Positions 43,967 to 53,607 are shown, counted from the first letter of the stretch. The stretch is 64,000 bases of DNA from JAFEDN01 sp963844565 (GCA_963844565.1 CAWJON010000001.1:1-64000), one strand, 5' to 3'. Numbers and translations: made by a program. The notes: generated from the sequence alone by a model not told the origin.

Positions 43967-45392
43967 TTCCCAAAAATCCTTCAAGCCAATATAAGTAAAC
44001 AAAATCTTCGCGTACTTGTATACGTTGATTTATTTTTACCGCAGTTATTTTGTAAAAAGATTTAAAATTTTTTTTAACCTCAAATGGTAAACTTTTATGA
44101 TGGGTTATAAAGATAAAGCTTTGTCCAAATAACATATTAGTATTTTGTTGGATATCTATCCAATCGATTTTTTGCTTCGGATCCCAAACGTATAGATTAC
44201 TTGGGTCAATCCCAGCATAATAAATGCTACGTGACCACAGATCCCGACTATCAACCAAATAGCTACCACCAGGATAAAAACTTTGCCAAAATTGCAGAGT
44301 TTTTCCAAAATATAAAGAATTGTCACTCGCCGGATACGGCCAATGATGCCATCCCCCTGCGAGAGTAAGCTCCCAGGTGAAGAATACCACCAGAACAATG
44401 CCATGGAGAATGTTGCTGGCTTTCAGCCATTTTGGCTGATGGTGATAAAGATAAAAAACCACCAACAAAATAGCACTGATATAAGAAACAGCCGCCCAAT
44501 TCGCATAGGCGCGTGACAACAAAGCCTCAATACAAATTACAATTAACCAGGGTAAAGAAAAACAAAGCAAGAATAAACTTTTTTCATTAAAACAAGCTCT
44601 AACTCTTTGAGGCAGCATGATCATTAGAATAAAAAATAGACTTAAAATGGGCCCAAATAAACCGAACTGTGAAACAATGAAAATCAGAAGATTCTGAATA
44701 TAGAAATGAAAACCCTTTATATCAGCGTTATGCACAATAACATGTTTAAAAGTCGCGTTTTGATGGTGATAATTCCAAACTAAATTGGGCAGCATGATTA
44801 ATAAGACTACCAGCAAGGAGAAATAGGGTTCTACTTTTTTTAACCAGAACCGTTGCTCCGACGATAAAAGTAAATATAAAACAGCACAAGGTATAAAAAC
44901 TAACATGGTATATTTACTTAATGTACCTAAGCCGATACATAATCCACATAATAGCCAAAAAATCATTTTTTCATTTTGTATCGCTTTGGCGAAGGTAAAA
45001 AGCGCCATGGTCCAAAACATCAACAACAAAGGATCAGTTGAAGCAACGGTGGAAGAATAAGAAATGCCGGGAACCAACAAAAAAGTGATTCCCGACCAAA
45101 ATCCAACTTTGCGATCAAATAATAAAGAACCAGTTAAGTAAATAAAGTATGCGCCAAAGAAGTAAACAATTGGACTAAATAAACGAATAGCCCATTCTTT
45201 ATCGCCAAATAAATAGGTTGTAAAATGGATTACCCAGCTTATCATCGGTGGTTTTGAGTGATATCCCCAGGCCAAGTGATGACTCCAAACCCAATATTGG
45301 CTTTCGTCAACTTCGAGGTCTCGATGATTTAAAATTAGATAGATAATTCGCAGCGCAGTAATAGCAAGAGCGATGACTAAAAATTTTTTCAT
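43953..45392 (-). CDS. ArnT-like lipid A sugar transferase (GT-C fold)
   Basis: 479 residues, about 11 hydrophobic segments, and the PMT_2/ArnT-type first loop DLEVDESQYWVWSHHLAWGYHSKPP with the catalytic acid pair (DE). A C-terminal soluble part follows (from about 340). Such enzymes take a sugar from an undecaprenyl-phosphate carrier and attach it to lipid A in the periplasm. The cluster GT2 - LAB_N protein - ArnT-like - PAP2 matches this; the sugar cannot be read from sequence. One-base overlap with the upstream gene. Confidence 0.85.
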   Translation of the reverse strand: MKKFLVIALAITALRIIYLILNHRDLEVDESQYWVWSHHLAWGYHSKPPMISWVIHFTTYLFGDKEWAIRLFSPIVYFFGAYFIYLTGSLLFDRKVGFWSGITFLLVPGISYSSTVASTDPLLLMFWTMALFTFAKAIQNEKMIFWLLCGLCIGLGTLSKYTMLVFIPCAVLYLLLSSEQRFWLKKVEPYFSLLVVLLIMLPNLVWNYHHQNATFKHVIVHNADIKGFHFYIQNLLIFIVSQFGLFGPILSLFFILMIMLPQRVRACFNEKSLFLLCFSLPWLIVICIEALLSRAYANWAAVSYISAILLVVFYLYHHQPKWLKASNILHGIVLVVFFTWELTLAGGWHHWPYPASDNSLYFGKTLQFWQSFYPGGSYLVDSRDLWSRSIYYAGIDPSNLYVWDPKQKIDWIDIQQNTNMLFGQSFIFITHHKSLPFEVKKNFKSFYKITAVKINQRIQVREDFVYLYWLEGFLGNEKK

Positions 45393-45697
45393 TACAGAGT
45401 AGTTAATGTTGCAGCAGTATTTTTTCTTTCGTTATAAATTAAATATAAATTTCGAACATAAACAATTACTCCAAAAAGCTGACCGCTAATGAAAACGAGG
45501 TCCTTTAAATGAATTGCATAAAGTAATAACAAGAACCCACCCAAGATACTGAAATACCAAAAAGAGATGGGAATTACGCTACGACGCTGTTTCTCACTTT
45601 GAATCCATTGCATTAAAAATCTTGCTCCAAAAAGAATTTGCCCACCAAACCCAAGGACGAGCCAGAAAATTTGTAAGAAATTTAAAGAATGAAACAT
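45392..45697 (-). CDS. Lipid A biosynthesis N-terminal domain (LAB_N) membrane protein
   Basis: 101 residues with three hydrophobic segments and the family pattern WLVLGFGGQILFGARFLMQW, followed by SEKQRRSVIPISFWYFSI and QLFGVIVYVRNLYLIY. This small domain is found alone or fused in lipid A-modification operons and is probably an accessory or transport subunit for the polyprenyl-linked sugar. It overlaps both neighbours by one base. Confidence 0.9.
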   Translation of the reverse strand: MFHSLNFLQIFWLVLGFGGQILFGARFLMQWIQSEKQRRSVIPISFWYFSILGGFLLLLYAIHLKDLVFISGQLFGVIVYVRNLYLIYNERKNTAATLTTL

Positions 45698-46443
45698 CAG
45701 CGCTTTACCTCAAGGTATAAGTTTTGCAAAGGACAAGGGCGCCGCAGTAGCCACATGACGCCAAATAAATCGATAATTCCAACCCAAAGCCGGTTCATGG
45801 TTCCATATTTTGAAGCCCCACGCGTTCGCGGACGATGATTAACCGGAACGTTGATGACATGCCCTCCAGCACGTTTAAAAAGTGCAGGTAAAAAACGATG
45901 CAGGTGATTAAAATGCGGCAAATCCAAAAAGACTTGTCTTTGGAATAGCTTCAAACCACAACCACTGTCTGGGCAATCATCGCCAAGTAATTTTTGTCTA
46001 AAAGCATTGGCAATTTTAGAGCTTCGACGCTTAACCCAAGTATCATTTCGGCTTGTCCGAATGCCAGCAACCAGTAATGGAGCATGTAATAATGGCTCAT
46101 TCACTGCGGCAAATAATTTTTGGAAGTCCTTAGGATCATTTTGTCCGTCTCCATCCAAAGTAATCACCCAAGGAAATTGAGAATGGCGAACCCCATTCAT
46201 GACTGCGGTGCTTTGGCCGTAATTTTTTTTATGGGTGACAATTCTGAGTAAAGGATGACGAAGGGAAATTTGTTGAAGTTTTAGAGAGGTACCATCTGTG
46301 CTGCCATCGTCAACGACAACTATTTCAGCGGAGTCCACAGGCTTTAGTGCCGACTCAACTTCAGCAATCAGCGGTTCAATATTTTCTTTTTCATTGAAAA
46401 CAGCAATAACAACAGAAACGCCGTCGATGGGCAAATGAGACAT
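45697..46443 (-). CDS. GT2 glycosyltransferase (undecaprenyl-phosphate sugar synthase)
   Basis: 248 residues; N-terminal GT-A motif SVVIAVFNEKENIEPLI, then VVVDDGSTDGTS, KKNYGQSTAVMNGV, TLDGDGQNDP and the C-terminal VNHRPRTRGASKYG, typical of dolichyl-phosphate mannose/ArnC-like synthases. No strong C-terminal membrane helices, so it may be peripheral. It probably loads the sugar that the ArnT-like enzyme transfers to lipid A. Confidence 0.88.
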   Translation of the reverse strand: MSHLPIDGVSVVIAVFNEKENIEPLIAEVESALKPVDSAEIVVVDDGSTDGTSLKLQQISLRHPLLRIVTHKKNYGQSTAVMNGVRHSQFPWVITLDGDGQNDPKDFQKLFAAVNEPLLHAPLLVAGIRTSRNDTWVKRRSSKIANAFRQKLLGDDCPDSGCGLKLFQRQVFLDLPHFNHLHRFLPALFKRAGGHVINVPVNHRPRTRGASKYGTMNRLWVGIIDLFGVMWLLRRPCPLQNLYLEVKR

Positions 46444-46522
46444 ACATCAACCTGGATTATTTATTTGTTATATTATGTAATCAGTTGTTTTTTTTGTCAA
46501 TGTGGCAGATCCTTTGTATCCT

Positions 46523-46999
46523 TTAATTACACGATCTTAGTAATTCTGGATTTAGCATCCAGCGAATAATCCAATGCGCGTTTTCTAGATATTCTAAACA
46601 GATTACCGTGGCTGGAGGACAATGGAGAATCGGTTGATGATTAATTTTATTTAAAACAATGGCGTTAACAAATTCGGGAATGAAGGGAAGATGACCTACA
46701 ATCATTGTATTTTCAGTCCAACTTGGAATGATATCCAACAAATCCTCGACGCCAGTTTGGTCATTTTCAAGCAAGCTTAGTTCTGAAACACTCGCAATAG
46801 CCAACTTTTTTGCAAAAATGTCAGCCGTTTGTTTAGCTCTTAATTTACCACTGTGAAATGATTGCTGAATCGAAAGACCGTTTTTAGCTAAAAAACAAGC
46901 CAACTCATTAACTTGATCCCGACCTCGCTCGGTTAAAGGTCGTTTCGAATCAATCTCAGGGCCACAAGCTTCACCGTGGCGTACGCAAATTATTTGCAT
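46523..46999 (-). CDS. sixA: Phosphohistidine phosphatase SixA
   Basis: 158 residues of the histidine-phosphatase fold with ICVRHGEACG at the N-terminus (catalytic His) and MIVGHLPF (second catalytic His). SixA dephosphorylates phospho-His domains such as NPr or ArcB. The ATG at 46999 overlaps the stop of the preceding regulator gene in TGATG. Confidence 0.85.
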   Translation of the reverse strand: MQIICVRHGEACGPEIDSKRPLTERGRDQVNELACFLAKNGLSIQQSFHSGKLRAKQTADIFAKKLAIASVSELSLLENDQTGVEDLLDIIPSWTENTMIVGHLPFIPEFVNAIVLNKINHQPILHCPPATVICLEYLENAHWIIRWMLNPELLRSCN

Positions 47000-47649
47000 C
47001 AAAATTCATCGTAATTGAGACGAGCTTGAATCAAAGTACCACAAATTTTGGTATCTTCTTTTAAAGGTTCAGCACGCACACCATCCAAATCTGGGCTCAA
47101 ACATTTTAGGTAGTATTGACGCGCATCCATCAAAAGCTGACGGAAAACGGCGCGGGAATGGTCTTTCATTCCCAACAATACATAACTGCGATCTTTATAG
47201 GCTCGGCTAGGATCAATGACCAACACAGTTCCCTTTGGAAACTGCGGACTCATGGAAGAATCATCCATGACCAATGCAAAAACTTTTTCATTCACCGGCT
47301 TAGGCATTAAGATTGAATCCGTCTTTGTTCGAGCTTGATCCAAGCTTTCCGGCCAGTAAACCGCCTCTTCCCAGCTAATGACAGGGACTGCGGTCATATC
47401 TTGACCATGCAAGCCCCAATTATCGTATAGGCTCCAGGGTAAAGGCTCATCGCCTCGCAATTGCTCAACGGTAATATTGAAAAATTCCGCTAAAGGAATC
47501 AAAGAAGATTGGTGAGGACTTGGCGAAACCCCTTCAACGATTCGATGTACGGTAGGCTGTTTTAATCCGATTCTTCTGGCTAATTCAGTCGTGCGAATTC
47601 CACGATGAAACATTAATCGCTTCAAAATTTGGCTGGTAGTTAATTTCAT
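46999..47649 (-). CDS. Repressor-like regulator: HTH plus S24 (LexA/CI-type) domain
   Basis: 216 residues from the ATG at 47649 (MKLTTSQILKRLM...); the frame runs back to 47733 but the added residues are not conserved-looking. N-terminal HTH: TTELARRIGLKQPTVHRIVEG. C-terminal S24-like domain with DDSSMSPQFPKGTVLVIDP (the catalytic Ser position) and the Lys-region YVLLGMKDHSRAVFRQL. It may be a phage-type repressor or a general stress regulator. It is divergent from the LuxR-type gene at 47807, with a palindromic site between. Confidence 0.8.
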   Translation of the reverse strand: MKLTTSQILKRLMFHRGIRTTELARRIGLKQPTVHRIVEGVSPSPHQSSLIPLAEFFNITVEQLRGDEPLPWSLYDNWGLHGQDMTAVPVISWEEAVYWPESLDQARTKTDSILMPKPVNEKVFALVMDDSSMSPQFPKGTVLVIDPSRAYKDRSYVLLGMKDHSRAVFRQLLMDARQYYLKCLSPDLDGVRAEPLKEDTKICGTLIQARLNYDEF

Positions 47650-47722
47650 GACAATCACTGCGACCCGATGATAGTTGTTTATCCCCGGTATTGACCACCC
47701 ATCAACATGGATGCAATACTCA

Positions 47723-47747
47723 AAAATATACAAAAAATGTATATTTT
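47723..47747. promoter_or_regulatory. Candidate operator palindrome between divergent regulators
   Basis: Perfect 9-base arms, aaaatatac (47723-47731) and gtatatttt (47739-47747), separated by 7 bases, in the gap between the divergent genes at 47649 and 47807. Typical place for autoregulation by the repressor-like protein. Binding is inference. Confidence 0.45.
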
Positions 47748-47806
47748 AAGCAAACCCAGGACCCTAAAAAATGTATTGTATCAACATTGCATAAGGATAG
47801 CAACAG

Positions 47807-48160
47807 ATGTTTAAAACAAGTAATAAAACTTACTGGGAAAGTTGGATTGAAGAAATCAAACAACCCAATACTGCTGCCAAAGCAAAAGTAACTTACCCCA
47901 TTCAGCGCGAACGGCATTCCGCCCAGTACAATTTGGGCGAACCTTTCTCCTATACCTACTTTACTCAAAGAGAAGCTGATTGTGTCTTCCATTTATTACA
48001 GGGCAAAACAATGACAGAAATTGGCCAAATTTTAAAACTCTCGCCCCGCACCGTCGAATACTACCTGACCAACATCAAAAAAAAATTAAATTGTAGGAAA
48101 AAAAATGAATTGATTGATAAAGTCTTAACAACACAGTTCCTTGACAGCTACAAACCCTAA
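47807..48160 (+). CDS. Small LuxR-type DNA-binding protein
   Basis: 117 residues: about 50 of unrecognised sequence, then a LuxR/GerE helix-turn-helix: FTQREADCVFHLLQGKTMTEIGQ with LSPRTVEYYLTNIKKKL. No receiver or autoinducer-binding domain, so the signal must come from elsewhere or the level of the protein is the signal. ATG follows AAGGATAGCAACAG. It lies upstream of two NarL-type response regulators. Confidence 0.85.
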   Translation: MFKTSNKTYWESWIEEIKQPNTAAKAKVTYPIQRERHSAQYNLGEPFSYTYFTQREADCVFHLLQGKTMTEIGQILKLSPRTVEYYLTNIKKKLNCRKKNELIDKVLTTQFLDSYKP

Positions 48161-48314
48161 AAAAATAATTTTGGTAGAAAATTCTTCCCTAATGGGATTA
48201 GAATTTCTTTACGCCTATCGCAAATATTGTTACCCTATACATATTTCACAAGTTTCTGCGACAACTCAAATGGAAAAGGAAAGCGGAAATATTTAAGAAA
48301 TGAGGATACAAATT

Positions 48315-48974
48315 ATGATGCATGTGATTAAAACGGTTTTAATCGATGATCACACTTTAATTCGTAATGGCATCCGTCAAATGCTGCAAGAAACAAAAGG
48401 GATACAGGTTATTGGAGAAGCTGGAACGGGGCTAGAGGGCGTTCAACTGGTTAGAGAAGTTCGTCCTGATGTTGCGCTGTTAGACTTCAAATTACCCGAC
48501 ATTTCTGGGTTGGAAGTTACCAATAAGCTTCTGCGTATTGAGCCAGATTTAAAAATCTTAGTGCTCTCTTCCGTTAATTACGATTTGTTCCCCTTTCGAC
48601 TTTTAGAGGCTGGTGCTCAAGGCTATTTAACCAAAAATACCAGCAAAGAAGAATTGGTGAAAGCTATAAAAACCGTTTACAATGGGCAAAAGATAATTAG
48701 CCCAGATATTGCTAGCCGACTTGCCTTAGCAAAAATAGATCATCATGATCAAGCAGCTTTTAGTGCTTTAACCAATCATGAAATGGAAGTCATGATGATG
48801 GTCATTCGTGGCACTTTGGTTAAAGACATTGCCAGTAAACTTCATTTAAGCCCCAAGACCATTCATAGTTACCGCAGCCGAATTTTCAAAATCCTTAAAG
48901 TTAAAAATAATGTTGGATTGACGTTAATGGCTGTTCGTCATGGAATTATCGCCTTAGAAGAAATAGAACATTAA
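48315..48974 (+). CDS. NarL/FixJ-type response regulator (1 of 3)
   Basis: 219 residues from the ATG at 48315 (nearer to GAGG than that at 48300). Receiver domain with acid pair IDDH (10-13), phospho-acceptor ALLDFKLPDISG (Asp57) and the conserved Lys in YLTKN; then a LuxR-type DNA-binding domain (LTNHEMEVMMMVIRGTLVKDIA, LSPKTIHSYRSRIFKILKV). Close in sequence to the next gene, so the pair arose by tandem duplication. No histidine kinase in the immediate neighbourhood. GacA/LetA-like in build. Confidence 0.9.
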   Translation: MMHVIKTVLIDDHTLIRNGIRQMLQETKGIQVIGEAGTGLEGVQLVREVRPDVALLDFKLPDISGLEVTNKLLRIEPDLKILVLSSVNYDLFPFRLLEAGAQGYLTKNTSKEELVKAIKTVYNGQKIISPDIASRLALAKIDHHDQAAFSALTNHEMEVMMMVIRGTLVKDIASKLHLSPKTIHSYRSRIFKILKVKNNVGLTLMAVRHGIIALEEIEH

Positions 48975-48989
48975 AGTTTGAGGAGAAAT

Positions 48990-49640
48990 ATGATTATAAA
49001 AATTGTATTAATTGATGACCATTCGATCGTAAGAGAGGCATTGAAACATACTATTTCTTCTGAAAAAGATATTCGCATTCTCGGTGAAGCGCATAATGGT
49101 CAGGAAGGTATTCAACTGGTGCAAAATTGCCATCCTCATGTTGTCATTCTTGATTTTGTTTTACCTGATATGACGGGCCTCGAAGTCACTAAAAAATTAT
49201 TACATTGGGACCCAGATTTAAAAATTTTGATTTTAACCGCGGCAATTAACGACCTTGTGCCTTTCCGTTTACTTGAAGCCGGGGCATTCGGATTTTTAAC
49301 AAAAGATGTAACGCCGGAAGAACTCATTCGCGCCATTCGTCATTTACATGCCGGACAGCGCATGATTAATCCTGAAACTGCTAGCCGCCTGGCTTTAACC
49401 AATGTAGATTATAAGTCTGGCGCGTTTGACGTGCTTTCAGAGCGAGAATATGAAGTAATGCTATTAGTTATCGGAGGACGTCAAGTTAAAGAAATTGCCA
49501 ATGCCTTGCAAGTTGACCCAAAAACTGTGCATAGTTACCGTAGTCGAATTTTTGAAAAATTAAATGTTAAAAACGATATGGCGTTAACTTTATTAGCTAT
49601 GCGTCATGGAATTATTGCTCCGACTGAAGCAAAAAATTAG
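48990..49640 (+). CDS. NarL/FixJ-type response regulator (2 of 3)
   Basis: 216 residues from the ATG at 48990, preceded by GAGGAGAAAT. Receiver with IDDH (8-11), phosphorylation site VILDFVLPDMTG (Asp55) and FLTKD; output domain LSEREYEVMLLVIGG, KEIANALQVDPKTVHSYRSR. Clearly a paralogue of the regulator just upstream. The gap between them is only 15 bases, so one operon. Confidence 0.9.
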   Translation: MIIKIVLIDDHSIVREALKHTISSEKDIRILGEAHNGQEGIQLVQNCHPHVVILDFVLPDMTGLEVTKKLLHWDPDLKILILTAAINDLVPFRLLEAGAFGFLTKDVTPEELIRAIRHLHAGQRMINPETASRLALTNVDYKSGAFDVLSEREYEVMLLVIGGRQVKEIANALQVDPKTVHSYRSRIFEKLNVKNDMALTLLAMRHGIIAPTEAKN

Positions 49641-49738
49641 TTCTTTTAAATTCAACGTTCATCTTTACAAAGCTAGGAACGCCGTACGCGATGGGAGACC
49701 AATAAACACCCACAACTTTTTTATAAGGAGAGTTAACA

Positions 49739-50986
49739 ATGCGAGCTGAAACACCTAAAAATAGTGAATCTTCAACTTGTTTAAGTACTGTAATCTGTAA
49801 TACTTTATATTGGTCAGCGGTTGGAAGTAATTGGCTTTCTGTCTCTCGAAACGCCATTGGTGCCTACCAATTTACTAAAAGAATTTGGCCATCTTCAACG
49901 GCGTGGCAGCTGCTGATTCCAGGTTCGGTTTTGGGTATTATTGCTTCCTACTCGCCTTTTTTGCAATGTAGAAATAGCATTGAAAAAATCTGTAAGCAAC
50001 TGAAGGAGGAAAAAAATGGCATTAGAAATTTTATGCTTTCCCTTCCTATCGGTGTTGCTGCCGCACTATCCTTTGCTGAAATGAGTTACGACGCGCTTCA
50101 AGCGCTAATTCCCTATCTTCCTTATGGTGAACTAGTTCCTCAAGGCACTGTTACAGCTTTGGCAAAAGGTATTTTCGCTATCAGTGTATATGCTTATTCC
50201 ATTATGTATGCACAAAAGGTTGGCAATGTTGAGTTCAAAAAAATAATAAGTGCGATTAAACAGCATCCTTTACATTCTATTCCATTACTGATCAACCTAG
50301 CAGGCGCTTGTTTGGGAGTCGCGACTAACTACCAATTCGGAGAACAACTTTTTACAAGATTTTGGGAAAATCAAATTTGTGCAAAGTTATTTGCCGGCTT
50401 TTCTGCCGGAGGACCTGCCGCAATGTCATTTGTAGATACCAGTCTTATGGCAGAAAAAATTGTAGAGTCTTGCACACCTAAAACTAAAAATAAAAGTCAG
50501 AACAGAAAAGACGATGATAAAAGCACCCCTTTTCTCATCACGATTAATGGTACAAATCATACCCCCAAAATTATTTCCGATCCCGCCAATGAATCTGATC
50601 ATTTCTCCTTTAGTAGTATTGATCTTTGTTTGATATTAAAAAATTTTATCATGGCGTGTTTTTCTGCCATCCCCAACACGGAATATAACCTAAATGTTAA
50701 TTTTAAAGAGTTTAGTATATGGGGCCTTTTTCTATTGATAATTGGTATTATTTATAATGTCATACCCAAATTTATTGGTTCTTTAGAAACAGAAACTCGA
50801 GAAGAAAAGAAGCGTGAAGCGGAAAGACCAAAACTGGTCTATTATGAAGTAAACTCTCCTAGAACTCCTAAATTTACAAAAAATTACAGACTTGTTCCCC
50901 CTCGCAGTGCAACTGAACCTACCTTTTCCTCTACCACTACACCTGGCGCTGCCTTTTCATATCCCTCTTCCTCTTTTTCTTCGTAA
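49739..50986 (+). CDS. Membrane protein of unknown function
   Basis: 415 residues from an ATG preceded by AAGGAGAGTTAAC. About six hydrophobic segments, four to five in the first 240 residues (for example WQLLIPGSVLGIIASY, SLPIGVAAALSFAEM, IPLLINLAGACLGVA, FAGFSAGGPAAMSFV) and one near 345 (IWGLFLLIIGIIYNVI). A charged loop (KTKNKSQNRKDDDKS) sits in the middle and a Ser/Thr/Pro-rich tail at the end. No family recognised. Its position beside regulators and the long soluble tail leave a membrane-inserted effector possible, but nothing proves it. Confidence 0.65.
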   Translation: MRAETPKNSESSTCLSTVICNTLYWSAVGSNWLSVSRNAIGAYQFTKRIWPSSTAWQLLIPGSVLGIIASYSPFLQCRNSIEKICKQLKEEKNGIRNFMLSLPIGVAAALSFAEMSYDALQALIPYLPYGELVPQGTVTALAKGIFAISVYAYSIMYAQKVGNVEFKKIISAIKQHPLHSIPLLINLAGACLGVATNYQFGEQLFTRFWENQICAKLFAGFSAGGPAAMSFVDTSLMAEKIVESCTPKTKNKSQNRKDDDKSTPFLITINGTNHTPKIISDPANESDHFSFSSIDLCLILKNFIMACFSAIPNTEYNLNVNFKEFSIWGLFLLIIGIIYNVIPKFIGSLETETREEKKREAERPKLVYYEVNSPRTPKFTKNYRLVPPRSATEPTFSSTTTPGAAFSYPSSSFSS

Positions 50987-51036
50987 ACCTTGAAAACGAA
51001 TTAACTATCCCCCATATTTAATGATACGGAGGTCAA

Positions 51037-53607
51037 ATGCGTATCGAAAAATTTACTACTCTGTTCCAATCCGCCTTAGGGGATGCTCAATCTTTAGCCT
51101 TGGGACGAGATCAACAATATATAGAACCCGTTCATCTTTTAAGAGCGATGCTGACACAAGACCAAGGGACAGTGAAACCTTTGTTAATGAAATCCGGAGT
51201 CAGCATTGAGAATCTAGAATCTGAATTGGACCAAGCAATTGCTAAATTACCTCAAGTCGAAGGAACCCCTGGCGAGGTTTATCCTTCTAAAGATTTATTA
51301 CGATTATTAAACATTACCGACAAATTGGCTCAAGAACGTAAGGATCAATATATTTCTTCTGAATTATTTTTATTGGCGGCTTTAGAAGATAAAGGACAGT
51401 TAGGAGATATCTTACGCCGATTCGGAGCCAATAAAAAAGTGTTAGAAAAAGCCATTCAAGATATGCGAGGAGGAAAATCTGTGGACAGCCCTAATGCCGA
51501 ACAAAAATATAAAGCTTTAGAAAAATATACGCGTGATCTAACCCAAGCTGCTGAAGAAGATAAATTAGACCCGGTTATTGGACGTGACGATGAAATTCGC
51601 CGTGTTATTCAAGTCCTGCAGCGCCGCACTAAAAACAATCCAGTTCTCATAGGTGAACCTGGCGTTGGCAAAACCGCGATCGTTGAAGGTTTGGCGCTAC
51701 GTATTGTTAACGGCGAAGTTCCAGAAGGAATGAAGAAAAAACGTTTACTTGCTCTAGATATGGCGGCATTAATTGCAGGAACCAAATATCGGGGTGAATT
51801 TGAAGAACGTCTTAAAGCCATTTTAACTGAGGTTGCCAAGCAAGAAGGCCGCGTAATTCTTTTTATCGATGAATTACATACCATGGTTGGAGCTGGTAAA
51901 GCAGAAGGCGCCATTGATGCCGGCAACATGTTAAAACCTGCTTTAGCGCGCGGCGAATTACATTGTGTGGGAGCCACTACCTTAAATGAATATCGTCAAT
52001 ATATTGAAAAAGACGCCGCCCTCGAACGTCGGTTCCAAAAAGTTCTGGTCGAGGAACCTACGGTTGAAGATACGATAGCCATTCTGCGCGGGTTAAAAGA
52101 GAAGTATGAAGTTCATCATCATGTAGAAATCACCGATCCTGCTATTGTCGCGGCTGCTACTTTATCCCATCGATACATTACTGATCGTTATTTGCCAGAT
52201 AAAGCCATCGACTTAATCGATGAAGCGGCCAGCCAATTACGTACAGAGATTGATTCTAAACCAATGGCATTGGATAAATTGCATCGACGCTTAATTCAAT
52301 TAAAAATTGAAAAAGTGGCCTTAAGTAAAGAAACCGATGAAGCTTCTAAAAAACGATTAAAAGATCTGGAAGATTTGATTAAAAAAACAGAAAAAGAATA
52401 TGCAGATCTGGAAGATATTTGGAAGGCTGAAAAAGTGGTATTGCAAGGTTCACAAAAAATTAAAGAAGAGCTCGAAAAAGCCCGTGCAGAATTAGAAAAA
52501 GCACGCCGCGCCAATGATCTAACGCGCATGTCCGAATTACAATATGGCATTATTCCTGAACTTGAAAAAAAACTTGCTGCAGCAACCAGTATACAAAAAA
52601 ACGAACAGCCGCGCCTATTACGCAATAAAGTTACCGAAGAAGAAATTGCTGAGGTAGTTTCTAAATGGACGCATATTCCCGTGGCAAAAATGCTACAAGG
52701 CGAACGAGAAAAATTGTTGAATATGGAAGACGCTTTGCATCGTTGGGTGGTCGGCCAAGATGAAGCGATTCATGCTGTCGCCAATGCGATTCGCCGTTCA
52801 CGTGCCGGATTGTCAGATCCAGACCGTCCTGTGGGTTCATTTTTATTTCTGGGCCCAACTGGAGTTGGAAAAACCCAATTATGCAAAGCCTTAGCTTCTT
52901 TTTTATTTGATACGGTTGATGCACTGGTTAGAATAGATATGTCAGAATTTATGGAAAAACATTCAGTGGCCCGTTTAATTGGTGCACCACCTGGCTATGT
53001 GGGATACGAAGAGGGCGGTCATTTAACTGAAACCGTTCGTCGTAAGCCTTATTGTGTTATTTTGTTAGATGAAATTGAAAAAGCCCATCCTGATGTGTTT
53101 AATATTTTGTTACAAGTTCTGGATGACGGACGTTTGACTGATGGACAAGGCCGCACGGTAGATTTCCGCAATGCAGTTATTGTTATGACTTCTAATTTGG
53201 GTTCTTCGATTATCCAGGAATATACTGACGAAAAATACGGTGAAATGAAAAAAGCAGTTATGGAAATCGTTACGCAAAATTTCCGGCCTGAGTTTATTAA
53301 CCGCATCGATGAAACAGTAGTTTTCCATTCATTGAAAAAAGAACAAATTTTTGATATTGCCAATATTCAAATTAAGCGCGTCAAACAGCGGCTTAGAGAA
53401 AAAAACTATGAATTAGAAATCGAACCGGAAGTTTTAAAGTATTTGGCGGAATTAGGTTACGACCCAATTTATGGCGCAAGACCACTAAAACGTGCTATTC
53501 AGCACTATCTGGAAGATCCACTAGCACAAGCTATATTATCCGGTAAATATCTTCCAGGCAGCATCATTCACGTTACTCGATCCGGTGATGAATTAAAATT
53601 TAAATAA
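51037..53607 (+). CDS. clpB: ATP-dependent disaggregase ClpB
   Basis: 856 residues. N-terminal Clp domain, first AAA+ module with GEPGVGKTAI, the FIDELHTMVGAG Walker B region, a long coiled-coil middle domain (around 410-520, KKTEKEYADLEDIWK), and second AAA+ module with GPTGVGKTQLCKAL and VILLDEIEKAHPDVFNILLQ. Rescues aggregated proteins together with DnaK. Ribosome site ACGGAGGTC. Repressed in many bacteria until heat shock; no sigma-32 site was identified here. Confidence 0.98.
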   Translation: MRIEKFTTLFQSALGDAQSLALGRDQQYIEPVHLLRAMLTQDQGTVKPLLMKSGVSIENLESELDQAIAKLPQVEGTPGEVYPSKDLLRLLNITDKLAQERKDQYISSELFLLAALEDKGQLGDILRRFGANKKVLEKAIQDMRGGKSVDSPNAEQKYKALEKYTRDLTQAAEEDKLDPVIGRDDEIRRVIQVLQRRTKNNPVLIGEPGVGKTAIVEGLALRIVNGEVPEGMKKKRLLALDMAALIAGTKYRGEFEERLKAILTEVAKQEGRVILFIDELHTMVGAGKAEGAIDAGNMLKPALARGELHCVGATTLNEYRQYIEKDAALERRFQKVLVEEPTVEDTIAILRGLKEKYEVHHHVEITDPAIVAAATLSHRYITDRYLPDKAIDLIDEAASQLRTEIDSKPMALDKLHRRLIQLKIEKVALSKETDEASKKRLKDLEDLIKKTEKEYADLEDIWKAEKVVLQGSQKIKEELEKARAELEKARRANDLTRMSELQYGIIPELEKKLAAATSIQKNEQPRLLRNKVTEEEIAEVVSKWTHIPVAKMLQGEREKLLNMEDALHRWVVGQDEAIHAVANAIRRSRAGLSDPDRPVGSFLFLGPTGVGKTQLCKALASFLFDTVDALVRIDMSEFMEKHSVARLIGAPPGYVGYEEGGHLTETVRRKPYCVILLDEIEKAHPDVFNILLQVLDDGRLTDGQGRTVDFRNAVIVMTSNLGSSIIQEYTDEKYGEMKKAVMEIVTQNFRPEFINRIDETVVFHSLKKEQIFDIANIQIKRVKQRLREKNYELEIEPEVLKYLAELGYDPIYGARPLKRAIQHYLEDPLAQAILSGKYLPGSIIHVTRSGDELKFK

